Assembly: GCA_014859445.1 (NCBI GenBank)
Contig: JACUUC010000001.1
Span: 124,001-188,000, forward strand
Reading direction: 5' to 3'
DNA length: 64,000 nucleotides
DNA from: Bacterioplanes sp.
GTDB taxonomy: Bacteria > Pseudomonadota > Gammaproteobacteria > Pseudomonadales > Oceanobacteraceae
In this document: positions 9,604 to 21,496 of the stretch, one piece after another
Numbering within the stretch: position 1 is the stretch's first letter
Layout of the letters: each line of letters opens with the position of its first letter
Position numbers and translations under genes: made by a program
Notes under the pieces: model-generated
Database searches by the model: none
Told to the model about the DNA's origin: nothing
Seen by the model: only the letters and a program-made list of their open reading frames with translations

Positions 9604-9808
9604 GAGTCAATCCTTCCAAGTTGAGTGGTTGGTAGTAAAGCCGAACACAGAATCGAATTCGAGCCACACTAGCTGCAAGAGAATAGTAGTGAGTTCAACC
9701 CCATAAATAAAATCAATAGAATCTATACCTACTATTTTCACCATGAATGTATAAGCGGAACGCATTGTGCCGTGTCACACACGCATTGTCACGCCACAAA
9801 ACCCGTTC

Positions 9809-10999
9809 CTAAACATATTGAGCACTGGCATAAGCACTCGACCACGCCCACTGAAAATTGAAACCGCCTAAGTGACCCGTCACATCGACCACCTCACCAA
9901 TAAAAAACAATCCAGGTTGACGCACACTCTCCATCGTTTTTGACGATAACTCATCCGTATCAACGCCGCCCAAAGCCACTTCAGCGGTACGATACCCCTC
10001 GGTACCAGCCGGTTTAATGGTCCAATGGTGCAACCGCTCTGACAACGAGGTAACCTCCTCTAACGATAGGCTAGACAAGGGTCTTGTGGCCAAGTCCCCC
10101 GCCCATTCGTCCGCCAGTTTTTGTGTCAACCATTCGGCCAGCCACGTTTTGACCTGTACTTTCGGTCGAGCATGCTGCTGCTCTCGCCATAACGTCAGTA
10201 CCTCTTGATTGGGTAGCAAATTGATACTCAGCACGTCGCCCATTTGCCAGTAAGAGGAAATTTGTAAAATAGCAGGACCACTCAGACCACGATGGGTAAA
10301 CAACAAATCATCCCGAAAAATGCGATCGCCACAGGCAACATCAACCGTCAGTGAGGTACCGGATAAACGCTGACAGACCTCACGAAAATGATCGGTCACC
10401 GTCAAAGGCACCAATCCCGGTCGATGTGGATAGACGTTTAGACCAAATTGGCGAGCAATATCATACCCAAAACCGCTCGCACCCAGCGTAGGAATGGAAG
10501 GGCCACCGGTAGCAATGACCACACTGTGAGCGGTGTAAACACCCTGTGACGTCGTCAAACGATATCGAGCATCATCGGAATCCAGCGCCTCGAGAGCCTG
10601 AATCGAGGTACTGAGCTGCACCTGAACCCCAGCATGCGTACACTCATCCAGCAGCATCGCTAAAATTGCCGACGCTTTGTCATCGCAAAACAATTGTCCA
10701 GCCGTTTTTTCATGGTAACCAATGCCATACTGCTCAACCAAGGCGATGAAATCCCATTGTGTGTATCGGCTTAAGGCCGATTTGCAAAAGTGGGGGTTGT
10801 GACTCAGATAACGATCCGGCTCAACGTAGTAATTGGTGAAATTACAGCGCCCCCCACCCGACATAAGGATTTTTTTACCGGGTTTATTGGCGTGATCCAA
10901 CACCAACACACGAGGCCCTCGCAGTCCGGCTTGAGCGGCACAAAACAAGCCAGCGGCACCAGCACCTAAAACGACCACATCATAATCAACTTGTTTCAA
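9809..10999 (-). CDS. YhiN/HI0933-family FAD-dependent oxidoreductase
   Basis: A 396-residue flavoprotein. The N-terminus has the dinucleotide-binding motif VVLGAGAAGLFCA (about residues 9-21), then the family hallmark KILMSGGGRCNFTN (about 44-57), and ends with a second FAD-contacting segment (GFNFQWAWSSA). The family is widespread, but its physiological substrate is unknown. The likely start is TTG, with a GAAGAG purine stretch ahead; no ATG or GTG fits before the Rossmann motif. Single gene downstream of the isocitrate lyase promoter region and divergent from the acyltransferase gene. Confidence 0.85.
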   Translation of the reverse strand: MKQVDYDVVVLGAGAAGLFCAAQAGLRGPRVLVLDHANKPGKKILMSGGGRCNFTNYYVEPDRYLSHNPHFCKSALSRYTQWDFIALVEQYGIGYHEKTAGQLFCDDKASAILAMLLDECTHAGVQVQLSTSIQALEALDSDDARYRLTTSQGVYTAHSVVIATGGPSIPTLGASGFGYDIARQFGLNVYPHRPGLVPLTVTDHFREVCQRLSGTSLTVDVACGDRIFRDDLLFTHRGLSGPAILQISSYWQMGDVLSINLLPNQEVLTLWREQQHARPKVQVKTWLAEWLTQKLADEWAGDLATRPLSSLSLEEVTSLSERLHHWTIKPAGTEGYRTAEVALGGVDTDELSSKTMESVRQPGLFFIGEVVDVTGHLGGFNFQWAWSSAYASAQYV

Positions 11000-11085
11000 C
11001 AGCGACTCTTCTATTTCAGGGAATAAACGACACTGTTATTATGCCAGCCTGCGATAATGTGCGATAGCAAAGAGGTAGTAAGTAC

Positions 11086-11895
11086 ATGGAACTGTTTGAT
11101 CGTTCGGGGTTAATGCAAGCGACTGGCCTGTCGGAGGCCAAGATCAACTGGGCTTTGCGCCTCATCAAAGGGCCGAAAATGGAGCGTATTTATGCCGAAC
11201 TCGAATACAAAGAAGGGATCTTGCTGATTGAAAGCTTGCTACAACACCTGCAGATTACTCTCGATTACGACGTTGATGCGTTATACCGAGCCATTCCCAA
11301 AGAAGGCCCGTTCATCACCGTATCAAATCACCCATTTGGCTTTCTCGATGGCGTTATTGTGCTGATGATGGTGGGGAAAATTCGACCTAATTTTCGCGCC
11401 ATCGCCAATTTTTTGCTCAGTTACTTCGCCCCCATTTCCGATCTGTTTTTAACGGTCAATCCCTTCGAGACCTCTGGCCCGAAGGGCATGGGAGGCACCG
11501 AAAAATCGTTACACCAATTACGCCAAGGACTCGGGCTCGCGTTATTTCCAGCGGGTGAAGTATCCACTTGGTATCAGGGTCAACGTGGAATCAGTGACCG
11601 TCCTTGGTCATTACGCAGCATGCAATTGATACAACAAGCACAAGTACCGGTCATTCCCATCTACTTTGCTGGAGAAAACAGTCTCAGTTTCCATCTACTC
11701 GGAAAACTACACCCGGCTCTACGCACGGTTCGCATACCGGCCGAAATGTTCAAGAAACAAGGAAGGACGTTACAAATCGCGATTGGTGAACGAATAGAGT
11801 GGCATCAGCTCGCGCAGTACGACCGTGCGGAAAGTTTGCGCGACACCTTGTATGACACGACGTATGCCTTGCAAGAGACATTAAAATCACAGTAG
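11086..11895 (+). CDS. PlsC-like lysophospholipid acyltransferase family protein
   Basis: A 269-residue acyltransferase-domain protein. The catalytic block appears as [10 protein letters not shown] (about residues 83-92), a variant of the H-x4-D motif, followed by the FPAGEVS segment (block III, about 153-159) and [12 protein letters not shown] (block IV). Similar proteins occur near hemolysin-like acyltransferases that make ornithine lipids or modify phospholipids, but the acyl acceptor here is unknown. ATG follows AAAGAGGTAG. Its 3' end overlaps the convergent rnhB gene by 9 bases. Confidence 0.8.
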   Translation: MELFDRSGLMQATGLSEAKINWALRLIKGPKMERIYAELEYKEGILLIESLLQHLQITLDYDVDALYRAIPKEGPFITVSNHPFGFLDGVIVLMMVGKIRPNFRAIANFLLSYFAPISDLFLTVNPFETSGPKGMGGTEKSLHQLRQGLGLALFPAGEVSTWYQGQRGISDRPWSLRSMQLIQQAQVPVIPIYFAGENSLSFHLLGKLHPALRTVRIPAEMFKKQGRTLQIAIGERIEWHQLAQYDRAESLRDTLYDTTYALQETLKSQ

Positions 11896-12489
11896 CGCTT
11901 TCACGGGTGCATAACTGCGGCGATGAATTGGGCACGGGCCAAGTCGCCGTAATGCTTCCAAATGCACCGCCGTACCATACCCTTTATGTTGAGCAAAACC
12001 ATAACCTGGGTACTGCTCGTCCATGACCAGCATTTCACGATCGCGTTGAACCTTCGCCAAAATAGAGGCCGCCGCAATACTGGCCACCAACGCATCGCCT
12101 TTGACGATGGCGGTAGCCGCTATGGCCAAGTCGGGAACACGATTACCATCAATTAAGGCGTAACGACAAGACAACTGTAAACCCGCAACGGCACGACTCA
12201 TCGCCAGCATACGTGCTTGTAAAATATTGATGCGATCAATCTCTTCGACCGTCGCCCGAGCAATGCAAAAATCCAATGCACTGTCACAAATCAACTCAAA
12301 TAACGCTTCGCGTTTTTTTTCGGACAATTTTTTCGAATCATTCAACGCATCAATGGGTTTCTCAGGATCTAAGATGACGGCAGCCGCCATGACATCACCG
12401 CATAACGGGCCAGCCCCCGCTTCATCGACACCACAATACAACAGGCGCTGATCCAGTAACTGTTGCTCAATCGCCGTACTCACCTTCAT
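11887..12489 (-). CDS. rnhB: Ribonuclease HII
   Basis: RNase HII removes ribonucleotides and RNA primers from RNA-DNA hybrids. The 200-residue protein opens with [11 protein letters not shown], containing the catalytic Asp22-Glu23 pair, followed by the NDSKKLS segment and an Asp in ALIDGN near residue 114. Its ATG overlaps the lpxB stop as ATGA. Last gene of the envelope operon, as in E. coli, although dnaE does not follow here: the next gene is convergent. Confidence 0.96.
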   Translation of the reverse strand: MKVSTAIEQQLLDQRLLYCGVDEAGAGPLCGDVMAAAVILDPEKPIDALNDSKKLSEKKREALFELICDSALDFCIARATVEEIDRINILQARMLAMSRAVAGLQLSCRYALIDGNRVPDLAIAATAIVKGDALVASIAAASILAKVQRDREMLVMDEQYPGYGFAQHKGYGTAVHLEALRRLGPCPIHRRSYAPVKALL

Positions 12490-13616
12490 GACAACAGCTC
12501 TGCCACCGCCTGAGCAGCTTGCTCATCAGCGTGACAACGCAACGTATGATGAATCTGGAGAAAATCCGCCTGTAGCTGTTGCGTATTGGCGTTGTCTTGC
12601 AAGAGTTCAAACACGGTTTGTGCCAGACGTTCCGGTGTCGCATCATCCTGCAAGATTTCTGGAACCAACTCACGCCCAGCCAGTAAATTCGGCAACGAAA
12701 TGTAGGGCTGAGTGACCATACGCTTTAATAACCAAAACGTGAGTGGTGCCATGACATAGCTGACCACCATCGGCTTCTTCAGCAACAAGGCTTCTAAGGT
12801 AGCAGTACCGGAAGCCAATAACACCACATTGGACGCCGCCATACAGGTATGAGACTGACCCAGAAAGACATGAATCGGCAAAGCAACCGACAAGGCATGT
12901 ATTTGCTCTAATATTTGCTCGCGCCGTTCTTCATTAGCCGCCGGAATCAAAAACTGAATATCCGGCTGATGCGTCATAAGATTCTGCGCGGTCTGCAAAA
13001 ACACATCACCCAATTTTGCCACTTCACCACGACGGCTGCCAGGCATCAGACACACCAATGGGGCGGACTCATCCACCGCCAATACGCGACGAGCGGCGAT
13101 ACTATCGGTTTGCAAAGGGATCTTATCCGCCAGATGATGGCCAACAAAACGCACAGGCACCTGTTGCTGCTGATAAAATTGCGCTTCAAATGGGAATAAG
13201 GTCAGCATCAAGTCGACGGCTTTGGCGATTTTGATAACGCGCTTTTTACGCCAGGCCCACACTGACGGACTGACATAATGTACGGTTTTAATACCCTGCT
13301 CACGCAGCCGTTGCGCCAGTGTCAAATTAAAGTCAGGGGCATCAATACCAATGAAGACATCGGGTGGATTGGCGCGCCAACGCTGTACTAACGAACGTCG
13401 AATGCCAAGTAATTCCCATAAACGCCCCAGCACCTCAACCAATCCCATCACCGATAACCGTTCCATCGGGTGAAAAGAATCCATTCCTTCAGCGATCATG
13501 AGTGGCCCACCAATGCCTTCAAAGGTCGCATCAGGGTAACGCTGCTTCAGGTGTTTGATTAAACCAGCACCGAGCATATCACCCGATGTTTCTCCGGCGA
13601 CCAGTGCAATACGCAT
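12486..13616 (-). CDS. lpxB: Lipid-A-disaccharide synthase
   Basis: LpxB joins UDP-2,3-diacylglucosamine and lipid X to form the lipid A disaccharide at the inner membrane. The 376-residue length fits the family. The N-terminal [11 protein letters not shown] motif, [17 protein letters not shown] and the C-terminal ASGTATLE segment (nucleotide-sugar binding) are present. The start codon overlaps the lpxA stop codon by one base (TAATG). Confidence 0.97.
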   Translation of the reverse strand: MRIALVAGETSGDMLGAGLIKHLKQRYPDATFEGIGGPLMIAEGMDSFHPMERLSVMGLVEVLGRLWELLGIRRSLVQRWRANPPDVFIGIDAPDFNLTLAQRLREQGIKTVHYVSPSVWAWRKKRVIKIAKAVDLMLTLFPFEAQFYQQQQVPVRFVGHHLADKIPLQTDSIAARRVLAVDESAPLVCLMPGSRRGEVAKLGDVFLQTAQNLMTHQPDIQFLIPAANEERREQILEQIHALSVALPIHVFLGQSHTCMAASNVVLLASGTATLEALLLKKPMVVSYVMAPLTFWLLKRMVTQPYISLPNLLAGRELVPEILQDDATPERLAQTVFELLQDNANTQQLQADFLQIHHTLRCHADEQAAQAVAELLS

Positions 13617-14383
13617 TAACGAATAATACCGCGTTGCGACGTTTCAACACTGCGAACAAACAGCGCAATAGACTCATCATGAGTCGCATCGGCTAATGCA
13701 AGCAAGGCTTCTTCACGAGTCAACCCCTGACGATAAACGGTTTTATAAGCCCGCTTAATGGCCATAATGTCATCGCTAGAAAATCCCCGGCGACGCAGAC
13801 CTTCACTGTTGATACCATGCGGCTGAGCCGGGTGTCCACTGGCCATGACATAGGCTGGAATGTCCTTAAACAGCACGGTTCCAGCGCCAGTCATCGCATG
13901 TGCACCGATATGGCAAAACTGATGGACTTGCGTACTGCCACCTAAGATAGCCCAATTACCCACGTGCACATGCCCAGCTAAATTGCTGTCATTGGCAACG
14001 ATAACATGGTCGCCCACGACGCAGTCATGAGCCACATGCACATTCACCATGAATAAATTATGACTGCCTATCTGAGTATGTCCTTGATCTTGAATGGTGC
14101 CTCGATGAATCGTGCAGGCCTCACGAAAGACATTGTGATCACCAATACTCAAGGTAGTCGGTTCACCCGCGTACTTTTTATCTTGGCACTCTTCACCAAT
14201 GCTCGAAAATTGGAAAAAACGATTGTGCTTACCAATTTTGGTGGGACCACGAATGATCACATGAGGACCAATCACTGTACCTTCCGCAATCTCGACATTG
14301 GCACCAATAATACTAAACGGACCCACGACGACATCGGCTGCTAGCTTGGCAGAAGGGTCTACAATCGCTCTTGAATCAATCAT
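13616..14383 (-). CDS. lpxA: UDP-N-acetylglucosamine O-acyltransferase
   Basis: LpxA catalyses the first step of lipid A synthesis, moving a hydroxyacyl chain from ACP to UDP-GlcNAc. The 255-residue protein is built of hexapeptide repeats forming a left-handed beta helix, with the catalytic His in the [12 protein letters not shown] segment and a C-terminal helical cap. A longer in-frame start at 14410 exists, but the ATG at 14383 overlaps the fabZ stop as ATGA and begins at the conserved [12 protein letters not shown], so it is chosen. Confidence 0.97.
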   Translation of the reverse strand: MIDSRAIVDPSAKLAADVVVGPFSIIGANVEIAEGTVIGPHVIIRGPTKIGKHNRFFQFSSIGEECQDKKYAGEPTTLSIGDHNVFREACTIHRGTIQDQGHTQIGSHNLFMVNVHVAHDCVVGDHVIVANDSNLAGHVHVGNWAILGGSTQVHQFCHIGAHAMTGAGTVLFKDIPAYVMASGHPAQPHGINSEGLRRRGFSSDDIMAIKRAYKTVYRQGLTREEALLALADATHDESIALFVRSVETSQRGIIR

Positions 14384-14847
14384 GCTGTCTCCGCATCGCG
14401 TTGCGCACACAAAATTTCCGCACTACAAACCACGGCACCATCCACCAGTGCACGACAGTCAAACTTCCAAATACCGCGACGACCGTTCAAGAAACGCGCC
14501 TCTAAGCGCACTTGATCACCAGGCACAATGGGGCGCTTAAAACGCACACGATCGGAACCGGCAAAATAATACATCGACAACGGCTGACCTTGAGCGGCCA
14601 AAATAGACATACCCAGCAAACCAGCGGCTTGCGCCATGGCTTCCAAGGTCAGTACGCCCGGCATGATCGGATGCCCAGGAAAGTGACCGTTAAAAAACTC
14701 TTCATTAATGGTTACATTCTTTATCGCACTGATGTGAGCACCATCAGCAGCATCAAGCTGCACATCCAATACCCGATCCACCAATAAAAAGGGGTAACGA
14801 TGTGGTATCAGCTTCTTAATGTCTTCAATAGTAAGTGTATTATTCAC
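14380..14847 (-). CDS. fabZ: 3-hydroxyacyl-ACP dehydratase FabZ
   Basis: FabZ dehydrates beta-hydroxyacyl-ACP in fatty acid elongation, competing with LpxA for substrate. The 155-residue product contains [13 protein letters not shown] and the active-site segment [12 protein letters not shown] with catalytic His, then a Glu in the following helix (LEAMAQAAG). The longer frame open to 14937 has no support: GTG at 14847, read as [10 protein letters not shown], overlaps the lpxD stop by 8 bases and gives the expected length. Located between lpxD and lpxA as in E. coli. Confidence 0.95.
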   Translation of the reverse strand: MNNTLTIEDIKKLIPHRYPFLLVDRVLDVQLDAADGAHISAIKNVTINEEFFNGHFPGHPIMPGVLTLEAMAQAAGLLGMSILAAQGQPLSMYYFAGSDRVRFKRPIVPGDQVRLEARFLNGRRGIWKFDCRALVDGAVVCSAEILCAQRDAETA

Positions 14848-15868
14848 GCGTGTTATCCAGCTGCTTCTCAATGTGTTGCAAACGTTTTGCCATGGCATCC
14901 AATTGACGAAAACGCGTTGCACTGCGTCGCCATTCATTCATGGGCATTTGAGCCGTGCCAGAGGCATAAGCGCCAGCCTCGGTAATGGATTTAGTGATCG
15001 CCGCTTTCGGTCCAACATGAACACCATCGGTTAATGTGAGATGCCCAGCCACGCCACCATTACCCGCAATGGTGCACCCCTTACCAAGAGTCGTACTACC
15101 GGCCACGCCGGCAAAGGCCGCCATCGCACAAGACTCTCCGACATGCACGTTATGGGCAATTTGAATCAAATTATCCAAAATCACATGATCATCAATGATC
15201 GTGTCTTCAAGTGCGCCACGATCGATACAGGTATTGGCACCAATTTCAACGTGGTTTCCAATGCGCACTCGACCAAGTTGGGCAATCTTTTCCCAGCGCC
15301 CCTGATAAGGTGCAAAACCAAAGCCATCCGCGCCAATGACCGCTCCCGAATGAATGATCACCGCATCACCAATCATGACATCGTGGTACACCGTCACATT
15401 GGCATGCAAGCAACAATCTTGCCCCAATTGCGTTCCGGCACCGATAACACAACCTGCACCAATTTCCGTATTCGCACCGACAACCACATGCTCACCAATA
15501 ACCGCATTTGCAGCAATACGCACCCCCTCAGCCAACTGCGCCGAAGCGGCGACAACCGCACTGGCATGAACACCACAAACCACCTTGGGCCGGTTATCAA
15601 ACAGTTGCGTGGCTAATGCAAAACTCCGATATGGGTTAGCACTCACCAACGCAACCGTGGGGACTTCAGCGGCAAAATCCGGGTGCACAATGACCGCGCC
15701 AGCCTTCGTGGCATGCAATTGCGATCGATAGCGATCATTGGCCAAAAAACTGATGTGTTCCGACGTCGCCGATTTGAGCGTATTTACGCCCGTAATGGGT
15801 TGCTGGCCATCACCCTGTTCTAGCGTGGCATCAATATGAGCGGCTAACTCCGCTAATGTCATAGGCAT
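14840..15868 (-). CDS. lpxD: UDP-3-O-(3-hydroxyacyl)glucosamine N-acyltransferase
   Basis: LpxD adds the second acyl chain in lipid A biosynthesis. The 342-residue protein has an N-terminal uridine-binding domain (about 1-100), then a long run of hexapeptide repeats (about 105-290), including the catalytic His of the [11 protein letters not shown] segment, and a C-terminal helix rich in charged residues (about 310-342). Starts at ATG 15868, 14 bases after skp. The regular repeats leave a long open frame on the opposite strand, which is not a gene. Confidence 0.97.
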   Translation of the reverse strand: MPMTLAELAAHIDATLEQGDGQQPITGVNTLKSATSEHISFLANDRYRSQLHATKAGAVIVHPDFAAEVPTVALVSANPYRSFALATQLFDNRPKVVCGVHASAVVAASAQLAEGVRIAANAVIGEHVVVGANTEIGAGCVIGAGTQLGQDCCLHANVTVYHDVMIGDAVIIHSGAVIGADGFGFAPYQGRWEKIAQLGRVRIGNHVEIGANTCIDRGALEDTIIDDHVILDNLIQIAHNVHVGESCAMAAFAGVAGSTTLGKGCTIAGNGGVAGHLTLTDGVHVGPKAAITKSITEAGAYASGTAQMPMNEWRRSATRFRQLDAMAKRLQHIEKQLDNTRE

Positions 15869-15882
15869 TGGTTAAACCACAC

Positions 15883-16374
15883 TTATTTGGCATTCAAACG
15901 TTCGAGTAGTGTTCTCGTTAAATCGATGCTGGGGCTTGAATAAATCACCGCACCCGATTGCAAAACCACATCATAACCGCCTTCTTCGATAATCGCTTTT
16001 AATAAACGCTCAATATTAGGCAATTGTGTTTGGAAGAAATCTCGCTTCCATTGTTGCTCCATTTGCTGCAGCTTACGGGCAAAAAACTGAAATTCCGCAC
16101 TTTGCTCTTCAAAACGACTGCGTAAACGCCGCACTTCGTCTTCACTCATGATGTCGGTTTCTTTTTCAATTTTCTCACGCAAATCGCGCAATGACTGCTC
16201 TAGCGTTTTTAGTTTTTCAATATCGGCTGTGTTGTCTTTTTCAAACTGAGCAATGGATGCCTGTGCCGCGTTCGATAAAAACAAGGCACGCTCCATATCC
16301 ACTACCGCAACGTTTGTTTGTGCCATCGACATCACACTGAATAGCACACCTGCTGTTAACAATAACCAACGCAT
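15883..16374 (-). CDS. skp: Periplasmic chaperone Skp/OmpH
   Basis: Skp holds unfolded outer-membrane proteins in the periplasm and delivers them to BAM. The 163-residue protein has a signal peptide (MRWLLLTAGVLFSVMSMAQ), a first strand NVAVVDMERAL, a long charged coiled-coil tentacle region (about residues 45-110), and the closing strand segment YDVVLQSGAVIYSS. The ATG at 16374 follows GGAGAATGAA. A longer frame to 16428 would overlap bamA and hide the signal peptide, so it is rejected. Confidence 0.94.
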   Translation of the reverse strand: MRWLLLTAGVLFSVMSMAQTNVAVVDMERALFLSNAAQASIAQFEKDNTADIEKLKTLEQSLRDLREKIEKETDIMSEDEVRRLRSRFEEQSAEFQFFARKLQQMEQQWKRDFFQTQLPNIERLLKAIIEEGGYDVVLQSGAVIYSSPSIDLTRTLLERLNAK

Positions 16375-16399
16375 TTCATTCTCCAATCTGTTGTTATGA

Positions 16400-18955
16400 T
16401 TAAAATACTTGCCCCAAAGAGAATTCAAACCCTTCGGTGCGATCGCCTTTTTGCTTATTCAACGGGAACGAGTAAGTAAAGGTCAATGGACCAATCGCTG
16501 TGATCCACGTCAAACCAACTCCCGCACTGGTACGAATATCCGATAAATTAATGCCATCCTGACAAAAAGGATGCCGCTTCAGGCTGGGTACATCAGGATC
16601 ATTTGGCGTGTAACATTCGTCAGTAAACGTATTACCTGCATCTAAGAACACCACCGAACGTACCGAACGACGATCTTCAATGAACGGCGTGGGGAAAATC
16701 AGCTCGAGACTGCCTTCCGTCAAAATATTACCACCCAGCGCACGCTCACTATCACGGAAAAACGGTGCAGTTACCGTAGAGCCATTCTCATCAACGGCGT
16801 ACAACGGCTGATATCGATTATTATTAACAAGACCGACGGTACCGCCTTTGCCATCTTCGACATACACAAAACGTGGTGCATTTTCATCCACAACGGGATT
16901 TCCCAATGCATCCGTTTCAAATTTAAAGCCATTGCCATCGGCTTGCGCCACATCGACAACCGCGTACTCAGAAAGCCCCTTAGGACCTAAGCTGTTTGAA
17001 CGAAAACCACGCACCGACCCCATGCCGCCAGAACGGAAATTCTTGAAGAATGGCAATCCATCTTGCTCGCCATAACCATTACCGTAACCTAGCTCGGTAC
17101 GGATACGGAATGACCAATCGGTCGCCAGTTCAAAATAATAGTTAGCGACATAGTTCATCTTGTAGTAAGTCAAATCACTACCAGGAACCGCCAAATCGAT
17201 AGAAACTCGATGTTCGGTACCACGAGTTGGAAATAACCCGCGGTTCAGGGCGTTATAGCGCCAATTTAAACCAAGCGTATATTCATCAAAGTCGTTGCCC
17301 TCGCGCTCAATGAAATCAATGATCTCGTATGGAACATTGACACCACGGAACATTTCGGTATTGGCATAGCCGACGGAAAAGGACACGCGCTGCGCATTGG
17401 AAATGGGGTAACCAAAGGTGACGTTACCACCCAGCGTGTTCGTTTGATAATCACTCACCGATCCAAGCTGCTTGAAATCGGTCTCACGATAAAACAAATT
17501 AAACCCACGACTCACACCATCAATGGTGTAAAACGGATTCAAATACGAGAAATTATAAGATTGAACCACATCGTTCTTCTGCACACCCAGCGACATGCGG
17601 TTACCGGAACCTAAGAAGTTATTCTGACTCACACTGGCACCCAAAATCATGCCGCTGCCACCAGCGTAACCAATATTGAAGTTCAAACTGCCGCTGAGTT
17701 GTTCTTCCACATGGTAATTCACATCAATCAAATCATCCGTACCCACCACCGCTGGTGTCTCAACATTGACCGCTTTAAAAAAACCCAACTGATTTAACCG
17801 ATTTTTTCCAGCGTCAATTTTCTCTGTCGACGCCCAGCCACCTTCCATTTGCAACATCTCACGACGCAGTACTTCGTCAATCGTGGTTTCATTACCGGTA
17901 AAATTAATGCGTCGCACATAAGTGCGTTTGCCAGGATCGACAAAAAACGTCAGGTCGACGGTTTTATCGTCATCATTAATGCGTGGAATGCCGTCTACTT
18001 TAGCAAAGGTGTAACCCTCATTGCCCAAACGCCTTGACATCAGATCCGACGTTAAGGTGACTCGACGTCGAGAAAACGTGTCATTTTCACGAATCAAATA
18101 CAAACGCTCCATAACGGCTTCATCGAGTACGAAGTTACCCGCCAAGCGCACATCATTAACGGTGTAAAGATCACCTTCAGAGACGTTGATGGTAATGTAA
18201 ACGCCTTTTTTATCCGGCGACAAAGAGACTTGGGTCGATTCAATATTGAATCGAATGTAACCACGGTCCAAGTAAAATGAGCGCAGCGTCTCTAAATCAC
18301 CACCAAGCTTCTCGCGGCTGTATTTGTTGTCTCCCGCGTACCAAGACCAAAAATGAGTCGTTTGTAACTCAAATTGCTTCAACAACTCGTCGTTGCTGAA
18401 CACCTCATTACCCACAATATTAATATGAGCAATATTCGCCACATTGCCTTCGTCGACTTGAATATTCAACGACACGCGATTACGAGGCAGACGCACCACT
18501 TCGGTCGAAATGTTCGCATCGTAACGGCCTTGCGCTACGTATTGACGCTCCAGTTCCATGGCAATGCGCTCCAACGTGGCGCGCTTAAACACCAACCCTT
18601 CTGCCAGACCTGACTGCTTCAATCCATCCAACAACATCTCGGTTTGAATGGCTTTATTACCCTGAATATCAATGCTGGTGATGGTTGGTAACTCAACTAA
18701 TTGCACCACCAGTACATTGCCATCGCGATACAACTGAATATCATTAAACAATCCTGAACGAAACAAACTCTTGCTGGCAGCCGCCAAACGTTCTGAACTG
18801 ATCGACTCACCAACACCAATGGGGAAGGCATCGAACACAGTACCTGCAGAAACACGCTGTAAGCCTTCTAAACGAATGTCTTCTACCACAAACGGCTGCG
18901 AAGCAAAGGCGGCCGACGCGCTCACAAACAACAGCGCTAACACTAAAAAACGCAT
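16400..18955 (-). CDS. bamA: Outer membrane protein assembly factor BamA
   Basis: BamA is the essential channel of the BAM complex that inserts beta-barrels. The 851-residue precursor has a signal peptide (about 1-18), five POTRA domains (about 22-420; the first starts [14 protein letters not shown]) and a C-terminal barrel (about 425-851). The loop-6 motif appears as [13 protein letters not shown], close to the conserved VRGF. It ends in Phe (SLGQVF). It carries an extended extracellular loop after the VRGF region (about 670-730), longer than in E. coli. Directly after rseP and before skp, the standard order. Confidence 0.98.
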   Translation of the reverse strand: MRFLVLALLFVSASAAFASQPFVVEDIRLEGLQRVSAGTVFDAFPIGVGESISSERLAAASKSLFRSGLFNDIQLYRDGNVLVVQLVELPTITSIDIQGNKAIQTEMLLDGLKQSGLAEGLVFKRATLERIAMELERQYVAQGRYDANISTEVVRLPRNRVSLNIQVDEGNVANIAHINIVGNEVFSNDELLKQFELQTTHFWSWYAGDNKYSREKLGGDLETLRSFYLDRGYIRFNIESTQVSLSPDKKGVYITINVSEGDLYTVNDVRLAGNFVLDEAVMERLYLIRENDTFSRRRVTLTSDLMSRRLGNEGYTFAKVDGIPRINDDDKTVDLTFFVDPGKRTYVRRINFTGNETTIDEVLRREMLQMEGGWASTEKIDAGKNRLNQLGFFKAVNVETPAVVGTDDLIDVNYHVEEQLSGSLNFNIGYAGGSGMILGASVSQNNFLGSGNRMSLGVQKNDVVQSYNFSYLNPFYTIDGVSRGFNLFYRETDFKQLGSVSDYQTNTLGGNVTFGYPISNAQRVSFSVGYANTEMFRGVNVPYEIIDFIEREGNDFDEYTLGLNWRYNALNRGLFPTRGTEHRVSIDLAVPGSDLTYYKMNYVANYYFELATDWSFRIRTELGYGNGYGEQDGLPFFKNFRSGGMGSVRGFRSNSLGPKGLSEYAVVDVAQADGNGFKFETDALGNPVVDENAPRFVYVEDGKGGTVGLVNNNRYQPLYAVDENGSTVTAPFFRDSERALGGNILTEGSLELIFPTPFIEDRRSVRSVVFLDAGNTFTDECYTPNDPDVPSLKRHPFCQDGINLSDIRTSAGVGLTWITAIGPLTFTYSFPLNKQKGDRTEGFEFSLGQVF

Positions 18956-18980
18956 CTAATACATCCAGTTAGAGCCACCC

Positions 18981-20318
18981 TTAGAGGCGGCTAATATCAT
19001 TGTAAAAAGCGATCAACATCAGTCCAATCAATACGGCAAAGCCGATCTGAATAGCCACCATTTGCACCGACTCTGGTACCGGTTTTCCTCGCATCATTTC
19101 TACGAGATAAAACACAATGTGCCCGCCATCCAGCATTGGTATGGGTAACAAATTCAGTACGCCAAGGGAAACACTTAACAACGCAAGAAAACCAACAAAA
19201 TCCATCCAACCACTGCTGGCCGTATCGCCCGCTACTTTAGCAATGGTAATCGGACCGCTCAAGTTCTTTACTGAGACATCGCCTGCCACCATTTTCCATA
19301 ATGAAGCGAGTGTAAAACCAATTAATTCGTACGTTTTTTGCCAACCCTGTTGCATCGATTGCCATAAGGTACTGTTCGATGTGGTAAGCCATGTCGCCGG
19401 AAATGCGGGAGCTTGCACACGAGCCCCAATGTAGCCCTGCACGTCACCACTGTCCGTCGTACGGCTGTCGGGTACGACTAAGAGTGATTCGTAACCCTGT
19501 GCTCGACGAATTTCCACCATCAGCATCTGTTCCGCAGAGCGTTGCAATAGCGCCGTTAACGCGTACCAATCATCAATCGATACGCCATTCACTGAAACGA
19601 TCTCGTCTCCTGCTCGCAAGCCTGCTCGCTCAGCCGCACTATTTGGTAACACATCCGCTAACATTGCGGGAATAGGGACTTGGCGAGGACGAACCCCCAA
19701 ACTGAGTAGTGGATTGGGCATGTCCTCTGCCGTCAACCAATCACGCAATGACACCATCACATCCGATGGCATCCCATCTCGTTTTAACGAAACAACGATG
19801 TCAGCATCTTCACCAATAAACGACAACAACTGCCAGTTCACGTCTTCCCAAGTGGCAGTGACTCGACCATTAATCGCAACAATCTCATCCCCCATACGCA
19901 CGTCTGCTAACGACGCGGGCGAGTCTACTTCGACACTGCCCACTACGGGAATCAATCCCGTCACACCGTGCCATTGCAGTGCTGCGTAAGCCAATACCGC
20001 AAAGATGAAGTTGGCCACAGGTCCTGCCAAAGCAATGGCAATACGCTGCCAAGGCGGTTTGCGATTGAACGTTTGAGACAACAACGCATCGGGCACAGGC
20101 GCTTCACGTTCATCCAGCATTTTGACATAGCCACCCAAAGGAATCGGGGCGACCGAAAATTCCGTACCCGATGAATTGCGCCAAGACCACAGTGGCTTAC
20201 CAAAACCGACAGAAAAACGTATGACATGAACACCGCAGCGCCGCGCCACCCAGTAATGACCATACTCGTGAACCACCACCAAAATGCTGATGGCAATAAT
20301 GAAATACAAAATGGTCAC
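18981..20318 (-). CDS. rseP: RIP zinc metalloprotease RseP
   Basis: RseP is the site-2 protease that cleaves RseA within the membrane, releasing sigma-E. The 445-residue protein has the zinc motif [13 protein letters not shown] in the first membrane segment (HEYGH near residue 17), two PDZ domains (about 115-190 and 205-290) and the LDGGH motif near residue 395 in a C-terminal membrane segment. Starts with GTG overlapping the dxr stop (GTGA). Its position between dxr and bamA is the conserved one. Confidence 0.97.
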   Translation of the reverse strand: MTILYFIIAISILVVVHEYGHYWVARRCGVHVIRFSVGFGKPLWSWRNSSGTEFSVAPIPLGGYVKMLDEREAPVPDALLSQTFNRKPPWQRIAIALAGPVANFIFAVLAYAALQWHGVTGLIPVVGSVEVDSPASLADVRMGDEIVAINGRVTATWEDVNWQLLSFIGEDADIVVSLKRDGMPSDVMVSLRDWLTAEDMPNPLLSLGVRPRQVPIPAMLADVLPNSAAERAGLRAGDEIVSVNGVSIDDWYALTALLQRSAEQMLMVEIRRAQGYESLLVVPDSRTTDSGDVQGYIGARVQAPAFPATWLTTSNSTLWQSMQQGWQKTYELIGFTLASLWKMVAGDVSVKNLSGPITIAKVAGDTASSGWMDFVGFLALLSVSLGVLNLLPIPMLDGGHIVFYLVEMMRGKPVPESVQMVAIQIGFAVLIGLMLIAFYNDISRL

Positions 20319-21496
20319 AGTGTGCCCTCAATCAACGCTCGTTTGGCACATTCACGCGCCCAGCTATCGACATTAAGCACTTGTTGCAATCCTATCATGG
20401 GTTCAACCGTATGCTGCTGCATGGTGTACTGAATCAGCGTTGGAATACGATCGAAGTGAATTTGTTCCGCAAGAAATGCCTCAACGGCCACTTCGTTGGC
20501 GGCATTAAGAACCGCAGGCATCGTTCCTCCTGCCGCAAATGCCTCACGTGCCAGAGTCAAACAGGGGAACGTCTCCTCATCGGCTTGGCAAAAATCCAAC
20601 CGCGCGATTTGAAACAAATCCAACGCCTCGACGCCAGCCTCAATACGCTCAGGCCAAGCCAAACCATAAGCAATCGGGGTTCGCATATCAGGCTGCCCCA
20701 GTTGCGCGATGACCGAGCCATCACAATACTGCACCATCGAATGAATCACACTTTGCGGATGAACCACCACCTGTATTTGTTCAGGCTGACAGTGAAATAG
20801 AAAACACGCTTCGATTAACTCTAAGCCTTTGTTCATCAATGTGGCCGAATCAACGGAAATTTTTTGTCCCATTGACCAATTGGGATGGGCAACGGCTTGA
20901 GCGGGAGTCACATGATGAAGTTGAGCGCTGGACCAACCCCGAAATGGACCACCCGAAGCCGTCAACAAGATTTGCTTGATTCCTGCCGCATCATAGTCGC
21001 CCTGAAAACCGACTGGCATGGCTTGAAAAATGGCGTTGTGTTCACTGTCAATGGGCAACAATTGTGCACCGCCATCGGCAACGGCCTGCATAAACAATGG
21101 TCCAGCCATGACCAAGCTTTCTTTGTTCGCCAGCAATACTCGCTTACCCGCTTGCGCGGCGGCCAACGTCGGTAACAACCCTGCTGCGCCGACAATGGCC
21201 GCCATCACAATACTGACGTCATCATGACGAGCTATCATGGCCATAGCAGCATCCCCGAACAGCACGGTTGTGGGCGTACCACTGGGCAATTGCGCTTGTA
21301 ATTGCAAGGCATCCGCTTCCGCCGCCAATACCGCATAGCGCGGTTGAAAGAGCACAATTTGTTGCGCCATTGTCGTCACATTTTTACCCGCACCCAAGGC
21401 AAAAACGAAATAACGATCAGGGTGACGGGCAATCACATCCAAGGTATTGATACCGATGGAACCCGTGGAGCCCAATACGGTCACCGCTTGTCTCAT
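20315..21496 (-). CDS. dxr: 1-deoxy-D-xylulose-5-phosphate reductoisomerase
   Basis: Dxr makes 2-C-methyl-D-erythritol 4-phosphate, the committed step of the non-mevalonate isoprenoid pathway that feeds undecaprenyl phosphate. The 393-residue protein starts with the NADPH-binding [11 protein letters not shown] and contains [28 protein letters not shown] and the NHP/MNKGLE metal/substrate segments. The ATG at 21496 overlaps the cdsA stop (ATGA); a start at 21511 would add five residues without support. Confidence 0.97.
   Translation of the reverse strand: MRQAVTVLGSTGSIGINTLDVIARHPDRYFVFALGAGKNVTTMAQQIVLFQPRYAVLAAEADALQLQAQLPSGTPTTVLFGDAAMAMIARHDDVSIVMAAIVGAAGLLPTLAAAQAGKRVLLANKESLVMAGPLFMQAVADGGAQLLPIDSEHNAIFQAMPVGFQGDYDAAGIKQILLTASGGPFRGWSSAQLHHVTPAQAVAHPNWSMGQKISVDSATLMNKGLELIEACFLFHCQPEQIQVVVHPQSVIHSMVQYCDGSVIAQLGQPDMRTPIAYGLAWPERIEAGVEALDLFQIARLDFCQADEETFPCLTLAREAFAAGGTMPAVLNAANEVAVEAFLAEQIHFDRIPTLIQYTMQQHTVEPMIGLQQVLNVDSWARECAKRALIEGTL

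Noticed and set aside
15041-15616. 191-residue open frame opposite lpxD
   Set aside because: It lies wholly antisense to lpxD. It has no ribosome site and no recognisable domain, and is probably a by-product of the codon bias in the hexapeptide repeats.
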